NCBI RefSeq assembly: GCF_001038505.1
Contig: NZ_LDPY01000001.1
Coordinates: 3,162,001-3,226,000, forward strand
Reading direction: 5' to 3'
DNA: 64,000 nucleotides
Source: Puniceibacterium sp. IMCC21224
GTDB taxonomy: Bacteria > Pseudomonadota > Alphaproteobacteria > Rhodobacterales > Rhodobacteraceae
The notes under the pieces: generated by a model
The model's input: the letters and a program-made list of their open reading frames with translations, nothing else
Database searches by the model: none
What the model was told of the DNA's origin: nothing
Translations under genes and position numbers: made by a program
In this document: in pieces, positions 28,742 to 41,300 of the stretch
How positions within the stretch are numbered: position 1 is the stretch's first letter
Layout: each line of letters begins with the position of its first letter

Positions 28742-30865
28742 TTATGCGTATTTCTTTTGGATCTCGTCCGAGATGTTCTGCGGCACCGGATCGTAATGGT
28801 CGAACTGCATCGTAAACTGCGCGCGGCCCGAAGACATCGAACGCAGGTTATTGATATAGCCGAACATGTTGGCCAGAGGCACCATCGAGGCGATTGCCAC
28901 GGCATTGCCGCGGTTTTCCTGGCCCGTCACCTGACCACGACGCGAGGTGAGATCCCCGATCACGTTGCCGGTATATTCCTCGGGTGTCACCACTTCGACT
29001 TTCATGATCGGTTCCAGCAGCTTGGCACCGGCCTTGCGCATACCTTCGCGCATGCCCATCCGACCCGCGATTTCAAACGCCAGAACCGAAGAGTCCACGT
29101 CGTGGAACTTGCCGTCGATCAACTGGACCTTGAAGTCGATAACCGGGAAGCCCGCCAGCGGACCGGAGTCCATGACCGACTTGATACCTTTTTCGACACC
29201 TGGGATGTATTCCTTGGGAACAGCACCACCGACAATCTTGGACTCGAACGAATAGCCTTCGCCCGGCTCTGTTGGCGAGATGATCAGCTTGACCTCGGCG
29301 AACTGACCCGAACCACCCGATTGTTTCTTGTGAGTGTAGGTATGCTCGACTTCACGGTCGATCGTCTCACGATAAGCAACCTGCGGCGCACCGATGTTGG
29401 CTTCGACCTTGAATTCACGCTTGAGACGATCCACCAGAATATCGAGGTGAAGTTCGCCCATGCCCTTCATGATGATCTGACCGGATTCGAGATCAGTTTC
29501 GACACGGAACGAGGGATCCTCGGCGGCCAGGCGGGCCAGACCTGCGGACATTTTTTCTTGGTCAGCCTTGGTCTTGGGCTCGACAGCGATTTCGATGACC
29601 GGATCGGGGAAGGTCATCGTTTCCAAAACCACACGGTGCTGCGCATCCGACAGGGTATCACCTGTTGTGGTGTCTTTCAGACCTGCCAGCGCTATGATGT
29701 CGCCCGCGAACGCCTCTTCGATCTCTTCGCGATCAATGGCGTGCATCATCATCATACGACCAATGCGCTCTTTCTTGCCTTTGGTCGTGTTCAGGATCGA
29801 ATCGCCCTTTTTCATCGTACCCGAGTAGATACGTGTGAAGGTCAGCGAACCGACGAAGGGGTCGTTCATGATCTTGAACGCGAGGCCCGAGAACGGCTCG
29901 TTGTCATCGGCGTGACGCGCAATGTTACGGGTCTCGGTCTCGTCATCCGGCGAGAAGCCCATGTATGCAGGTACGTCCAGCGGCGACGGCAGAAAGTCGA
30001 TCACAGCGTTCAGCAGGGGCTGTACGCCCTTGTTCTTGAACGCGGAACCAGCAGCAACCGGCACAAAAGCCAGCTCCAGCGTGCCCTTGCGGATCAGCTT
30101 GCGTAGGGTATCTTCGTCCGGCATGATGCCGTCGAGATACTTTTCCATCGCGTCGTCGTCGACTTCGACGGCAACTTCGATCAGGTTTGCACGCCATTCA
30201 TCGGCCAGATCCTGAAGATCATCGCGGATCGGCTTGCGGACCCAGGACGCGCCCAGATCTTCACCTTCCCAAACCCACTCTTCCATCTTCAGCAGGTCGA
30301 TGATGCCTTCCAGCTTGTCCTCGGCACCAATCGGCAGAGCGATAGGCGCAGGAATCGCACCGGTGCGGTCCTTGATCATCTTGACGCAGTTGTAGAAATC
30401 CGCGCCGATCTTGTCCATCTTGTTGACAAAGACGATCCGCGGAACCTTGTACCGGTCGGCCTGACGCCAAACGGTTTCGGTCTGCGGCTCGACACCAGCG
30501 TTACCGTCCAGCAGACAGATTGCACCGTCAAGCACAGCCAGCGAACGCTCGACTTCGATCGTGAAGTCAACGTGGCCGGGGGTGTCGATGATGTTGAAGC
30601 GGTACTTGGTATCCGAAGTTCCCTCGGCAGTGGGATCTTCCTGGCGCTGCCAGAACGTGGTGGTCGCAGCGGACGTGATCGTGATGCCACGCTCCTGCTC
30701 CTGCTCCATCCAGTCCATGGTAGCGGCGCCATCATGCACTTCGCCGATCTTGTGCGACTTGCCGGTGTAGAACAGAATACGCTCGGTCGTCGTGGTCTTG
30801 CCCGCATCGATATGGGCCATGATCCCGAAGTTCCGGTAGCGCTGAAGGGGATAATCGCGTGCCAT
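28742..30865 (-). CDS. fusA: Elongation factor G
   Basis: A 707-aa translocase GTPase. G1 is [16 protein letters not shown]2 has [12 protein letters not shown]3 is [16 protein letters not shown] and G4 is [10 protein letters not shown]. Domain IV contains [16 protein letters not shown] and the C-terminus [22 protein letters not shown]. Start 30865 ([12 protein letters not shown]) has AGGAG upstream. EF-G moves tRNAs and mRNA after peptide transfer. It follows rpsG by 16 bp. Confidence 0.98.
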   Translation of the reverse strand: MARDYPLQRYRNFGIMAHIDAGKTTTTERILFYTGKSHKIGEVHDGAATMDWMEQEQERGITITSAATTTFWQRQEDPTAEGTSDTKYRFNIIDTPGHVDFTIEVERSLAVLDGAICLLDGNAGVEPQTETVWRQADRYKVPRIVFVNKMDKIGADFYNCVKMIKDRTGAIPAPIALPIGAEDKLEGIIDLLKMEEWVWEGEDLGASWVRKPIRDDLQDLADEWRANLIEVAVEVDDDAMEKYLDGIMPDEDTLRKLIRKGTLELAFVPVAAGSAFKNKGVQPLLNAVIDFLPSPLDVPAYMGFSPDDETETRNIARHADDNEPFSGLAFKIMNDPFVGSLTFTRIYSGTMKKGDSILNTTKGKKERIGRMMMMHAIDREEIEEAFAGDIIALAGLKDTTTGDTLSDAQHRVVLETMTFPDPVIEIAVEPKTKADQEKMSAGLARLAAEDPSFRVETDLESGQIIMKGMGELHLDILVDRLKREFKVEANIGAPQVAYRETIDREVEHTYTHKKQSGGSGQFAEVKLIISPTEPGEGYSFESKIVGGAVPKEYIPGVEKGIKSVMDSGPLAGFPVIDFKVQLIDGKFHDVDSSVLAFEIAGRMGMREGMRKAGAKLLEPIMKVEVVTPEEYTGNVIGDLTSRRGQVTGQENRGNAVAIASMVPLANMFGYINNLRSMSSGRAQFTMQFDHYDPVPQNISDEIQKKYA

Positions 30866-30881
30866 AGTGGTCGCTCCTACT

Positions 30882-31364
<483 letters not shown>

Positions 31365-31736
31365 TTACTTCGGACGCTTCGCGCCATACTTGGAGCGACG
31401 CTGTTTCCGGTCCTTGACGCCCTGGGTATCCAGAACACCGCGCAGAATGTGGTAACGCACACCGGGAAGGTCTTTTACACGACCGCCGCGGATCAGAACC
31501 ACAGAGTGCTCCTGAAGGTTGTGGCTCTCACCGGGAATGTAGCTGATGACCTCGAAACCGTTGGTCAGGCGCACCTTGGCCACTTTCCGCATCGCCGAGT
31601 TCGGCTTTTTCGGTGTGGTGGTGTAGACGCGTGTGCAGACGCCGCGTTTTTGCGGACATTGCTCAAGGTGCTGCGACTTTGAGCGCTTGACTTTCGGCTG
31701 CCGCGGCTTGCGGATCAGCTGTTGGATCGTTGGCAT
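31365..31736 (-). CDS. rpsL: 30S ribosomal protein S12
   Basis: A 123-aa decoding-centre protein that starts [20 protein letters not shown]. The streptomycin-related segments [12 protein letters not shown] and [12 protein letters not shown] keep Lys at both classical resistance positions, so nothing points to resistance. Start 31736 matches the family; the frame is open 13 codons further. First gene of the rpsL-rplW unit, with a long leader and a clear promoter upstream. Confidence 0.98.
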   Translation of the reverse strand: MPTIQQLIRKPRQPKVKRSKSQHLEQCPQKRGVCTRVYTTTPKKPNSAMRKVAKVRLTNGFEVISYIPGESHNLQEHSVVLIRGGRVKDLPGVRYHILRGVLDTQGVKDRKQRRSKYGAKRPK

Positions 31737-32051
31737 TCCGGTTCTTTCCCCGTGTAGCTCACATATGTGGTGCACGGAGGTTGCCCCCGTGCGGTTTCAG
31801 TTACAGCGCCTTACGCGTCCGTAAGTCACCAACGTGCACATCAGGTGCACCTCAATCATTGTGCACATCACATGCACGTCTAGCGGTGCGCCATCAAAAT
31901 GATGGAGACGCAAAAAACCGCATGCGCTCCCTATATTCGGGAACGACGCGGGGGGTTCCAGAGGATCGGGGTCACAGGACCCGGATCTTGACCGCTTTAG
32001 TTCTGTAGATCGGACGTCGGATGCAATGCATCCCGTCTCCGAGATAGCGGG
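31737..32051 (-). promoter_or_regulatory. Long 5' leader of the rpsL operon
   Basis: About 310 nt lie between the predicted transcription start and the rpsL ATG, long for a simple leader. No gene is supported here; a minus-strand open frame of 109 codons covers it but has no protein-like pattern. It contains the paired GTGCAC repeats at 31834-31877. A leader-encoded control element is possible. Confidence 0.5.
31834..31877. repeat. Two 17-bp near-identical repeats built on GTGCAC
   Basis: 31834-31850 and 31861-31877 share GTGCACATCA, two variable bases and TGCAC, with a 27-bp period. The first 6 bases are a palindrome, and each unit ends in a GTGCAC-like half. Such a layout could be a tandem operator or RNA hairpin pair in the rpsL leader. 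Confidence 0.6.
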
Positions 32052-32080
32052 CGTATAGGGGGAGTCGGGGGGCTTGTCAA
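32052..32080 (-). promoter_or_regulatory. Sigma-70-type promoter of the rpsL operon
   Basis: On the minus strand TTGACA (32080-32075) and TATACG (32057-32052) are separated by exactly 17 bp. The perfect -35 box and position upstream of rpsL make this the likely main promoter of rpsL-rpsG-fusA-tuf-rpsJ-rplCDW. Confidence 0.7.
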
Positions 32081-32152
32081 CAGCACCACCCTGCTTGCTT
32101 TGCGACAGGCGGGATGCGATGCACACGCTGTCGTCGCCCGAGAGAGACCGAA

Positions 32153-32956
32153 ATGCAAGTGATCGGATTTTGCCGCTTTTCCTACCCCGCCGAGGGGGGA
32201 TTTCAGGTCGAACATGCCTCCCTGGAGGAGCGGATTGCCTATCTTTACGCCCCTGCCCGCATGCAAGAGCGTCTGCGTCATTTCGAGGCGATCTGCCTGC
32301 CCGGACTGCGCGCGCAGACCGACCCGGATTTCTCCTTTGTCATCCTTGTCGGGGACTCGCTGCCCACCGTTTACTTGGACGCGCTTACGGCGCTTGTCGC
32401 GGATGTCCCGCAGGCGCGTATCGTCGCCCGCCCCCCCGGCCCCCACCGGCAGGTCTGTGCCGAAGTGATCAATGCGCAGCGGTATGATCTGTCAGCCCCC
32501 TGCCTGCAGTTTCGCCATGATGACGACGACGCGGTGGCTGTCACCTTTGTCGCGCGGCTGCGCGAGGCCGCTCAGGATTGCGCCGCCCTGCTGGCGCAAC
32601 ACAGGCTGGTCGGGTTTGACTGGAACCGCGGCTGGGTCGCGCGACCCGATCCTCAGGGACTACGGGCCGAACGCAACGTGACCCCCTATTGGGGTGTCGC
32701 GCAAGCCATGGCTGTGCGCGGCGGTACCCGCCAGACCATCATGAATTTTGGCCACCAAAAGATCAATTTGTTTATGCCGACTGTGACGTTCACCCACGAG
32801 GACATGTTTGTGCGCGGTCACAACGATCACAACGATTCACGACAAAAGAAGCACGTAACGCCGATCGACCTGCCACGACTGGACGCGGCAGGTGAGACGC
32901 TGATGCGCGACACCTTTGCCATCGATGCGGATCAGGTACGTCGAATATTCGGCTGA
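32153..32956 (+). CDS. Putative rhamnosyl transferase (PF11316-type glycosyltransferase)
   Basis: A 267-aa protein that starts MQVIGFCRFSYPAEGGFQ, the typical beginning of Rhodobacterales proteins annotated as putative rhamnosyl transferases. It has TDPDFSFVILVGDSLP, and FRHDDDDAVA, an Asp-rich motif that may bind a metal and nucleotide sugar. The acceptor is unknown. GAGAGA precedes the ATG. Its 3' end overlaps the convergent DMT transporter gene by 25 bp. Confidence 0.78.
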   Translation: MQVIGFCRFSYPAEGGFQVEHASLEERIAYLYAPARMQERLRHFEAICLPGLRAQTDPDFSFVILVGDSLPTVYLDALTALVADVPQARIVARPPGPHRQVCAEVINAQRYDLSAPCLQFRHDDDDAVAVTFVARLREAAQDCAALLAQHRLVGFDWNRGWVARPDPQGLRAERNVTPYWGVAQAMAVRGGTRQTIMNFGHQKINLFMPTVTFTHEDMFVRGHNDHNDSRQKKHVTPIDLPRLDAAGETLMRDTFAIDADQVRRIFG

Positions 32957-33840
32957 ACACCTTTTTGCCGTCGCGCCAGCGTCGCCTCACGCCACAGCGT
33001 GAACACGCCCGTCGCGACAATGATTACCGCACCGATCAGGGTCAGCGTGCGCGGCCACTCTCCAAAAACCAGCCAGCCCAGCAGCAGCGCCCAGAGCAGG
33101 CCGGTATAGCGGAATGGCGCCACAAAGCTGACCTGCCCCACCCGCATCACCATGACGCTGCAGACATAACCGCCAACCACCAGAACCGCCGCCGCCAGCA
33201 CGAACCACGCAAGCGGTGGCGTCAGCGGCATCCAAGGTTCTGACAGCGCCAGCAGACCAGCAAATCCAGTCACCGTTACCGCTCCAAACAGCGTCACCAT
33301 CAGACTGGGCACGGCCCCTGACAGCCGCCGTGTCGCCAAATCGCGCACCGTGACGCAGAAGACCGAGATCAGTGCATAAACCGTATAAAGGTTAAAGCCT
33401 TCGGTCCCGGGGCGCACAACGAGCAACATACCGACAAAGCCGACGCCGATGGCGATCCAGCGCCGCCAGCCGACTGCCTCGCGGAACACCAACGCTGAGC
33501 CCAGCGTCACCGTCAACGGCATCATCTGCAACAGCGCCGTGACATTCGCCAAAGGCATGTGAAACAGCGCCGTGAGAAAGAACCAGGCTGCAGCGACCTC
33601 GGCCAGACTGCGCAACGCCACCAGCGCCCAGTCGCGCCGCGAAAAGGATATGCGCAACGCGCCCAGCCACCAAGTCAGCGCCAGGATAGCCGTGCTGGCA
33701 ATCACGCCGCGCAACAGCAACAGTTCCCCCAATGGCAAGGCGCCGCCCGTCGCCTTGAGAAAGGTGTCCCCAAAGGTAAAAGCCGCCATCGAGCACATCA
33801 TAAAAAGCGCGCCACGGGTGTTGTCAGATAATGTGATCAT
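32932..33840 (-). CDS. DMT-family (EamA) transporter
   Basis: A 302-aa membrane protein with ten hydrophobic segments in two EamA repeats. Segments include ALFMMCSMAAFTFGDTFLKA at the N-terminus, and VSFVAPFRYTGLLWALLLGW with LIGAVIIVATGVF in the second half. EamA transporters export or import small metabolites; the substrate is unknown. The start at 33840 is chosen from family length, since no strong ribosome-binding site is near. It lies between the rpoC terminator and the PF11316 gene. Confidence 0.82.
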   Translation of the reverse strand: MITLSDNTRGALFMMCSMAAFTFGDTFLKATGGALPLGELLLLRGVIASTAILALTWWLGALRISFSRRDWALVALRSLAEVAAAWFFLTALFHMPLANVTALLQMMPLTVTLGSALVFREAVGWRRWIAIGVGFVGMLLVVRPGTEGFNLYTVYALISVFCVTVRDLATRRLSGAVPSLMVTLFGAVTVTGFAGLLALSEPWMPLTPPLAWFVLAAAVLVVGGYVCSVMVMRVGQVSFVAPFRYTGLLWALLLGWLVFGEWPRTLTLIGAVIIVATGVFTLWREATLARRQKGVQPNIRRT

Positions 33841-33954
33841 GCTGCCGCGTAGCACCGCTCCAGTGCCCGCGCCATGCCAAAAGCGCGGTGGGTAGCGCCG
33901 CACGCAGGCCCATCGGCATCCTCCCCCTGTGAACGTGCCTGCCCTGCCGATGCA

Positions 33955-33994
33955 GACAAAAGAAAGCCCCCCGCACCGTCAGGCGCGGGGGGCT
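33955..33994 (-). terminator. Rho-independent terminator after rpoC
   Basis: On the minus strand AGCCCCCCGC (33994-33985) pairs with GCGGGGGGCT (33974-33965), a 10-bp GC-rich stem with a 10-base loop, followed by TTCTTTTGTCT. It lies 28 bp after the rpoC stop and ends the rplKAJL-rpoBC transcription. Confidence 0.88.
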
Positions 33995-34021
33995 GTATCG
34001 TAAAGCGAAAGGCCGGTGGAT

Positions 34022-37000
34022 TTATTCGCGGCTCTCGGGTGTATCCACCACGAGATTGTCGAACTCACCACCGCCGACGATATCGTCGCTCGGCTCTGCG
34101 ACCGGAGCGGCAAGCGCCGCTGCGGCTTCGGCTTCGTTCCGACGCGCGTCGATCACCAACCCGTCACGTTCGGTAGCTATGCGACGCATCTGCTGCGTTG
34201 CACCACCGGTGCCCGCCGGAATGAGGCGACCAACGATGACGTTCTCCTTGAGGCCGACCAGCTTGTCACGTTTGCCCTGAACAGAAGCTTCGGTGAGTAC
34301 GCGGGTCGTCTCCTGGAAAGACGCTGCCGAGATGAAGCTGCGAGTCTGCAGCGACGCCTTGGTGATGCCCAGAAGGATCGGTTCCCCCGTGGCGGGACGG
34401 CCGTTCTTTTTGATCGCCTTTTCATTGGCAAGGTCAAACTCGGCCTTGTCGACATGTTCGCCCTTGAGCAGCGTGGTGTCGCCAGAGTCCTGGATTTCCC
34501 ACTTTTGCAGCATCTGACGGACGATCACCTCAACGTGCTTGTCGTTGATTTTAACGCCCTGCAGCCGATACACGTCCTGCACTTCGTCGATCATGTAGTT
34601 CGCCAGCGCTTCGACACCCATAATGGCCAGGATGTCATGCGGCGCCGGGTTGCCGTCCATGATGTAGTCGCCCTTGGTCACATAATCGCCTTCTGCGACG
34701 GGAATGTGCTTGCCCTTGGGTACCATGTATTCGACGGGTGACAGCGTGTCGTCCACCGGTTCGATGCTGATCCGGCGCTTGTTCTTGTAGTCCTTGCCGA
34801 ACCGGACATAGCCGTCGATTTCCGCGATGATGGCGTGATCCTTGGGGCGACGTGCCTCAAAGAGTTCGGCCACACGTGGCAGACCACCGGTGATGTCCTT
34901 GGTCTTGGCACCTTCACGCGGGATCCGCGCCACAACGTCGCCGGCCTTGATGTCATCGCCGTCTTCGACCGACAAGATCGCATCCACCGACATGGCATAG
35001 GTCACCGGATTACCCGCATCGTTGCGGACCGGTTCACCATCGGCGTCGACCAGAATGATCTCGGGCTTGAGCTCGTTGCCCTTGGGGGCCGCGCGCCAGT
35101 CAGAAACAATCTTCTGGGTCATGCCGGTCGCATCGTCCGTCTCCTCGCGCACGGCAATACCGTTCACCAGGTCGACGTGGCGCACACGTCCGTCTTTCTC
35201 AGCGATGATCGGCAGCGTGTACGGATCCCATTCAAACAGCTTGTCACCGCGTTTGACGGTTGCACCCTCTTTGACGAACAGCTTGGTGCCGTAGCCCACT
35301 TTGTGGCTGGCCCGTTCGGCGCCGTGCTCATCCATGATCCGCAGCTTCATACCACGGCCCATGACCAGCGTCTCATCGCTGGAATTCTGCAGCGTCAGCG
35401 CCGCCTCAAATTCGATGATGCCTTCTTGGCTGGCTTCAAGGAACGACTGCTGACCACCCTGGGCGACGCCGCCGATGTGGAACGTCCGCATCGTCAGCTG
35501 TGTGCCCGGCTCACCGATCGACTGCGCGGCGATGATGCCGACAGCCTCGCCCTGGTTGACCAGGGTACCGCGGGCAAGGTCACGACCGTAGCACATGGCG
35601 CAAACGCCCTCTTCGGCCTCGCAGGTCAGGGGCGAACGGATGCGCGCGGTTTGCACCGCGGCCTCATCCACCAGATCGGCAAGACGCTCGTCGATCAGCT
35701 GTCCGTGACGTACAATCACCTCGTCCGTGCCCGGACGCAGGATATCCTCGGCAGTGACACGACCCAGCAGACGCTCAGCCAGTGACGACACAACCTCACC
35801 GTCGTTGACCGCTGCTTCTGCGGTGATCGCGTTTTCGGTACCACAATCGTGCTGCCGCACGATGCAATCTTGTGCCACGTCCACCAGACGACGGGTCAGG
35901 TAACCCGAGTTCGCCGTCTTCAGAGCGGTATCCGACAGACCCTTACGGGCACCGTGGGTCGAGTTGAAGTATTCAAGAACGGTCAGACCTTCCTTGAAGT
36001 TCGAGATGATCGGCGTCTCGATGATGTCGCCGTTCGGCTTGGCCATCAGGCCGCGCATGCCGCCCAGCTGCTTCATCTGAGTAACCGAGCCACGCGCACC
36101 GGAGTGCGCCATCATGTAGACCGAATTCGGTTCCATTTCCGAGCCATCGGCATCGGTTTTGGCAGCCGAGATGGTCGACATCATCGCCTCGGTGACCTTG
36201 TCGTTACACTTGGACCAGGCATCGACAACCTTGTTGTACTTTTCGCCCTGAGTGATCAGGCCGTCCATGTACTGCTGTTCGAAATCCTTGACCTGAGTGC
36301 GGGTCTCTTCAACGATCGGCCACTTGGATTCGGGCACAACCATGTCGTCCTTGCCGAACGAAATGCCAGCCTTGAACGCCTCGCGGAAGCCCAGCGTCAT
36401 AATCTGGTCGCAGAAGATAACCGACTCTTTCTGACCACAATAGCGGTAGACGGTGTCGATGACCTTCTGCACGTCTTTCTTACGCAGCAGGTTGTTGACC
36501 AGATCGAACGGAGCCTTGGCGTTCATCGGCAGCAACGCCCCCAGACGTACGCGACCAGGCGTGGTCTCGTAACGTTTGATGATCTCGTTGCCCTCTTCGT
36601 CGATCTGCGCAACGCGGCACTCGATCTTGGCGTGCAGATGCAGCTCGCCAGCGTTCAGAGCATGATCCACCTCCTCGATGGACGAGAACTTCATGCCCTC
36701 ACCCTTCATGCCATCACGCGCGATGGTCACGTAGTAGAGGCCAAGGATCATATCCTGCGACGGAACGATGATCGGTGCGCCGTTGGCGGGCGACAGAACG
36801 TTGTTCGTCGACATCATCAGAACGCGCGCTTCCAACTGGGCCTCAAGGCTCAGCGGAACGTGCACGGCCATCTGGTCACCGTCAAAGTCGGCGTTGAAGG
36901 CCGAGCAGACCAGCGGATGTAGCTGGATGGCTTTCCCTTCGATCAGCATCGGCTCAAATGCCTGGATTCCCAGACGGTGCAGCGTCGGTGCACGGTTCAG

Positions 37001-38275
37001 CATGACCGGGTGTTCACGGATCACCTCGTCAAGAATGTCCCAAACCTCAGGACGTTCCTTTTCAACCAGTTTCTTGGCCTGCTTTACGGTGCTGCTGAGG
37101 CCCTTGGCCTCGAGCCGCGAGTAGATGAATGGCTTGAACAGCTCCAAAGCCATCTTCTTGGGCAACCCACACTGGTGCAGTTTCAGTTCCGGTCCGGTCA
37201 CGATGACCGAACGACCCGAGAAATCGACGCGCTTACCCAAAAGGTTCTGCCGGAAACGGCCCTGCTTGCCCTTGAGCATATCGCTCAGAGATTTCAGCGG
37301 ACGCTTGTTCGCGCCGGTGATGACGCGGCCGCGACGGCCGTTGTCAAACAGGGCGTCAACAGATTCCTGCAACATCCGCTTTTCGTTCCGCACAATGATG
37401 TCCGGCGCGCGCAATTCAATCAGCCGCTTGAGGCGGTTGTTCCGGTTGATCACACGACGATAAAGGTCGTTAAGGTCGGAGGTCGCAAAACGGCCACCGT
37501 CCAGCGGCACTAGCGGGCGCAGTTCGGGCGGGATGACCGGAATGACCGTCAGAACCATCCACTCGGGGCGGTTGCCGGATTCCAGGAAGCTCTCAACCAC
37601 TTTCAGGCGCTTGATGATCTTCTTGGGCTTCAACTCGCCGGTCGCTTCCTTGAGGTCGGCGCGCAGGGTCTCGGCTTCCTGCTCAAGGTCGATGGCAGCC
37701 AGCATTTCACGGATCGCCTCGGCGCCGATGTTGGCGGTAAAGGCGTCCATGCCATACACGTCCTGCGCGTCCATGAACTCTTCTTCGGTCAGCATCTGAC
37801 CGTAGGTGAGGTCCGTCAGGCCCGGTTCAATCACCACGTAGTTCTCGAAATAGAGCACCCGCTCGAGGTCACGAAGCGTCATGTCCAGCATGAGGCCAAT
37901 GCGCGACGGCAGCGATTTCAGGAACCAGATGTGGGCACAGGGGGCGGCCAGTTCGATGTGGCCCATCCGCTCGCGACGGACCTTCTGCAATGTGACTTCG
38001 ACACCGCATTTTTCGCAGACGACGCCGCGATATTTCATGCGCTTGTACTTGCCGCACAGACATTCGTAGTCTTTGATCGGGCCAAAGATCCGCGCGCAGA
38101 ACAGACCGTCGCGCTCGGGCTTGAACGTCCGGTAGTTGATGGTTTCGGGCTTTTTGATTTCGCCAAAGGACCACGACAGGATCCGTTCCGGCGAGGCGAG
38201 TGAAACCTTGATCTCGTCAAAGGTCTTGACCGGAGCGACCGGATTGAACGGGTTGTTTGTCAGTTCCTGGTTCAT
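34022..38275 (-). CDS. rpoC: RNA polymerase beta' subunit
   Basis: A 1417-aa catalytic subunit. The N-terminal zinc site has CLCGKYKR and CEKCGVEVT; the metal-binding catalytic motif [12 protein letters not shown] starts at residue 461 with Asp463, 465 and 467. The bridge-helix and trigger-loop regions ([28 protein letters not shown]) are intact. Start 38275 ([12 protein letters not shown]) has GAGG upstream. It follows rpoB after a 99-bp spacer filled with AT-rich hairpins. Confidence 0.98.
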   Translation of the reverse strand: MNQELTNNPFNPVAPVKTFDEIKVSLASPERILSWSFGEIKKPETINYRTFKPERDGLFCARIFGPIKDYECLCGKYKRMKYRGVVCEKCGVEVTLQKVRRERMGHIELAAPCAHIWFLKSLPSRIGLMLDMTLRDLERVLYFENYVVIEPGLTDLTYGQMLTEEEFMDAQDVYGMDAFTANIGAEAIREMLAAIDLEQEAETLRADLKEATGELKPKKIIKRLKVVESFLESGNRPEWMVLTVIPVIPPELRPLVPLDGGRFATSDLNDLYRRVINRNNRLKRLIELRAPDIIVRNEKRMLQESVDALFDNGRRGRVITGANKRPLKSLSDMLKGKQGRFRQNLLGKRVDFSGRSVIVTGPELKLHQCGLPKKMALELFKPFIYSRLEAKGLSSTVKQAKKLVEKERPEVWDILDEVIREHPVMLNRAPTLHRLGIQAFEPMLIEGKAIQLHPLVCSAFNADFDGDQMAVHVPLSLEAQLEARVLMMSTNNVLSPANGAPIIVPSQDMILGLYYVTIARDGMKGEGMKFSSIEEVDHALNAGELHLHAKIECRVAQIDEEGNEIIKRYETTPGRVRLGALLPMNAKAPFDLVNNLLRKKDVQKVIDTVYRYCGQKESVIFCDQIMTLGFREAFKAGISFGKDDMVVPESKWPIVEETRTQVKDFEQQYMDGLITQGEKYNKVVDAWSKCNDKVTEAMMSTISAAKTDADGSEMEPNSVYMMAHSGARGSVTQMKQLGGMRGLMAKPNGDIIETPIISNFKEGLTVLEYFNSTHGARKGLSDTALKTANSGYLTRRLVDVAQDCIVRQHDCGTENAITAEAAVNDGEVVSSLAERLLGRVTAEDILRPGTDEVIVRHGQLIDERLADLVDEAAVQTARIRSPLTCEAEEGVCAMCYGRDLARGTLVNQGEAVGIIAAQSIGEPGTQLTMRTFHIGGVAQGGQQSFLEASQEGIIEFEAALTLQNSSDETLVMGRGMKLRIMDEHGAERASHKVGYGTKLFVKEGATVKRGDKLFEWDPYTLPIIAEKDGRVRHVDLVNGIAVREETDDATGMTQKIVSDWRAAPKGNELKPEIILVDADGEPVRNDAGNPVTYAMSVDAILSVEDGDDIKAGDVVARIPREGAKTKDITGGLPRVAELFEARRPKDHAIIAEIDGYVRFGKDYKNKRRISIEPVDDTLSPVEYMVPKGKHIPVAEGDYVTKGDYIMDGNPAPHDILAIMGVEALANYMIDEVQDVYRLQGVKINDKHVEVIVRQMLQKWEIQDSGDTTLLKGEHVDKAEFDLANEKAIKKNGRPATGEPILLGITKASLQTRSFISAASFQETTRVLTEASVQGKRDKLVGLKENVIVGRLIPAGTGGATQQMRRIATERDGLVIDARRNEAEAAAALAAPVAEPSDDIVGGGEFDNLVVDTPESRE

Positions 38276-38315
38276 TTTGATACCTCGAATATCGGGTGGA
38301 AAGATGGAGGGAGCC

Positions 38316-38370
38316 GCCAAGATTTTTCATCCGAAAAATCTTGGCGCAAAAATCTTCGAAGAAGATTTTT
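38316..38370. repeat. Two AT-rich hairpins in the rpoB-rpoC spacer
   Basis: GCCAAGATTTTT at 38316-38327 pairs with AAAAATCTTGGC at 38334-38345. A second stem, AAAAATCTT (38348-38356) with AAGATTTTT (38362-38370), follows directly. The first resembles the palindrome at 49191-49224. Placed inside an essential operon, they cannot be strong terminators on the rpoBC transcript. Confidence 0.7.
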
Positions 38371-38374
38371 ATTC

Positions 38375-41300
38375 TTACTCGTCCTCTTCCGCATCCAGGA
38401 GTTCCATGTTGAGGCCCAGACCCCGGACCTCCTTCACAAGCACGTTAAACGATTCCGGGATCCCGGCCTCGAAGTTGTCTTCGCCTTTGACGATCGACTC
38501 GTAGACCTTGGTCCGGCCCGCGACATCATCGGATTTAACTGTCAGCATTTCCTGCAAGGTGTAAGCCGCGCCGTACGCCTCGAGCGCCCAGACCTCCATC
38601 TCCCCAAAGCGCTGACCACCGAACTGAGCCTTACCACCCAGCGGTTGCTGCGTGACGAGGGAGTACGGCCCGGTTGAGCGCGCGTGGATTTTGTCGTCCA
38701 CAAGGTGATGCAGTTTCAGCAGGTATTTAACACCCACCGTCACCTGACGGCTGAACTTTTCGCCGGTACGGCCATCGAACAGATCGGATTGGCCCGACGT
38801 ATCGAAACCGGCCCGGATCAAAGCATCATTTACGTCATTCTCTTTCGCGCCATCAAAGACCGGCGTGGCGATCGGAACCCCGCGGGTGACATTACCTGCC
38901 GCTTCGACAAGATGCTCCTCGTCCATGCCGACAATGCCTTCTTCATAGACATCGTCACCATAGGCGATCTTCATCGCCTCGCGTACAGGGGTCAGATCTC
39001 CGGAGCGTCTATAATCCTGCAGCGCCTCGTCAATCTTGATGCCCAGACCACGTGCGGCCCAACCCATATGGGTCTCCAGGATCTGACCGACGTTCATGCG
39101 CGACGGAACACCCAGCGGGTTCAGACAGAAATCGACCGGCGTACCATCTGCAAGGAACGGCATATCCTCCATCGGCACCACTTTCGAGATCACGCCCTTG
39201 TTGCCGTGACGGCCAGCCATCTTGTCGCCCGGCTGCAGCTTGCGCTTGACCGCGACGAACACCTTAACCATTTTCATCACGCCCGGGGGCAGATCGTCGC
39301 CACGACGGACTTTCTCGACCTTGTCCTCGAACCGCGCATCCAGAGTCCGCTTTTGCGCCTCGTACTGCTCGTTCAGGGCTTCAACGATCTTGGCATCATC
39401 CTCGTCCGTCAGCGCCAGCTGCCACCACTGACCACGGGTCAGCGAAGACAACAATTCATCGGTGATCTCGGAATTCGGACGCACGCCTTTGGGGCCTTTG
39501 ACCGCAATCTTGCCTTCGATCATCGAGCGCAGACGCGCGTAGATGTTACGGTCCAAGATCGCCAGTTCGTCGTCGCGGTCACGCGCCAGACGCTCGACTT
39601 CTTCGCGTTCGATCTGCAACGCGCGTTCGTCCTTTTCCACACCGTGGCGGTTAAACACGCGCACCTCGACAACCGTACCGTAGTCGCCCGGTTTCACCCG
39701 CAGCGAAGTATCGCGCACGTCCGACGCCTTTTCACCAAAGATGGCGCGGAGGAGCTTTTCTTCCGGCGTCATCGGCGATTCACCCTTGGGGGTGATCTTG
39801 CCCACAAGGATATCGCCCGGCTCAACGTCCGCACCGATATAGACAATGCCAGCCTCGTCGAGGTTGCGCAGCGCCTCTTCACCGACGTTGGGGATGTCGC
39901 GTGTGATCTCTTCCGGCCCGAGCTTGGTGTCGCGCGCGGCCACTTCGAATTCCTCGATGTGCACGCTCGTGAACACGTCATCCCGCGAAATCCGTTCCGA
40001 GATCAGGATCGAATCTTCGTAGTTGTAACCGTTCCACGGCATGAAGGCGACGATGACGTTCTTGCCAAGCGCCAGTTCCCCCATATCCGTCGACGGACCG
40101 TCGGCGATCACCTCGCCCTTGGTCACGGTGTCACCGACCTTTACCAGCGGACGCTGGTTGATGCAGGTGTTCTGGTTCGACCGCTGGAACTTGCGCATGC
40201 GGTAGATATCGACCCCGGCATCGCCCAGTTCCAGATCGTCGGTGGCGCGCACCACGATCCGCATCGCATCGACCTGGTCGATGATGCCAGAACGCTTGGC
40301 CATGATCGCCGCGCCGGAATCCCGCGCCACGATCTCTTCGATGCCGGTGCCAACCAGCGGCGCCTCGGATCGCAGAGTCGGAACCGCCTGACGTTGCATG
40401 TTCGACCCCATCAGGGCGCGGTTGGCGTCGTCGTTTTCCAGGAACGGGATCAGCGACGCCGCAACCGAAACCAGCTGTTTCGGGCTGACGTCAATTAGAT
40501 CTACATTTTCGTTCGGCGACAAGGTGTAGTCGCCGGATTTCCGGGTCGACACCAAGTCGTTCACAAAGCGCATGTTCTCGTCGAGATTGGCGTTGGCCTG
40601 CGCCACGGTGTGGCGCATTTCTTCGGTCGCGGACATGTAGTGCACTTCGTCGGTGACGACGGAGTCTTTGACCACCCGGTAAGGTGTTTCAATGAAGCCG
40701 TATTTGTTCACGCGGGCAAAAGTGGCCAGCGAGTTGATCAGGCCGATGTTCGGGCCTTCGGGCGTTTCAATCGGGCACATCCGGCCATAGTGGGTCGGAT
40801 GCACGTCGCGTACTTCGAAACCGGCACGTTCACGGGTCAGACCGCCCGGCCCAAGGGCCGACAGGCGACGCTTGTGCGTGACTTCCGACAATGGGTTGGT
40901 TTGGTCCATAAACTGCGACAGCTGCGAGGAGCCGAAGAATTCGCGCACAGCAGCGGCGGCCGGCTTGGCGTTGATCAGATCCTGCGGCATCACCGTGTCG
41001 ATCTCGACCGAAGACATGCGTTCCTTGATCGCGCGCTCCATGCGCAGCAGGCCAACGCGGTACTGGTTCTCCATCAATTCTCCGACCGAACGCACACGAC
41101 GGTTGCCGAGGTGGTCAATGTCATCGATGTCACCACGTCCGTCACGCAGATCCACCAGCGCTTTGATGCAGGCGACAATATCGTCACGGTCCAGCGTGCG
41201 CTGGGTGTCCGGTTTGTCCAATGCAAGACGCATGTTCATCTTCACGCGACCAACAGCAGAGAGGTCATAACGCTCAGAATCAAAGAACAGCGTGTCGAAC

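Noticed and set aside
31797..32126. 109-codon minus-strand open frame upstream of rpsL
   Set aside because: It runs through the promoter and the GTGCAC repeats and has no protein-like pattern or ribosome-binding site.
38684..40498. 604-codon + strand open frame inside rpoB
   Set aside because: Antisense shadow of rpoB; His/Arg/Asp-rich sequence without protein-like pattern.
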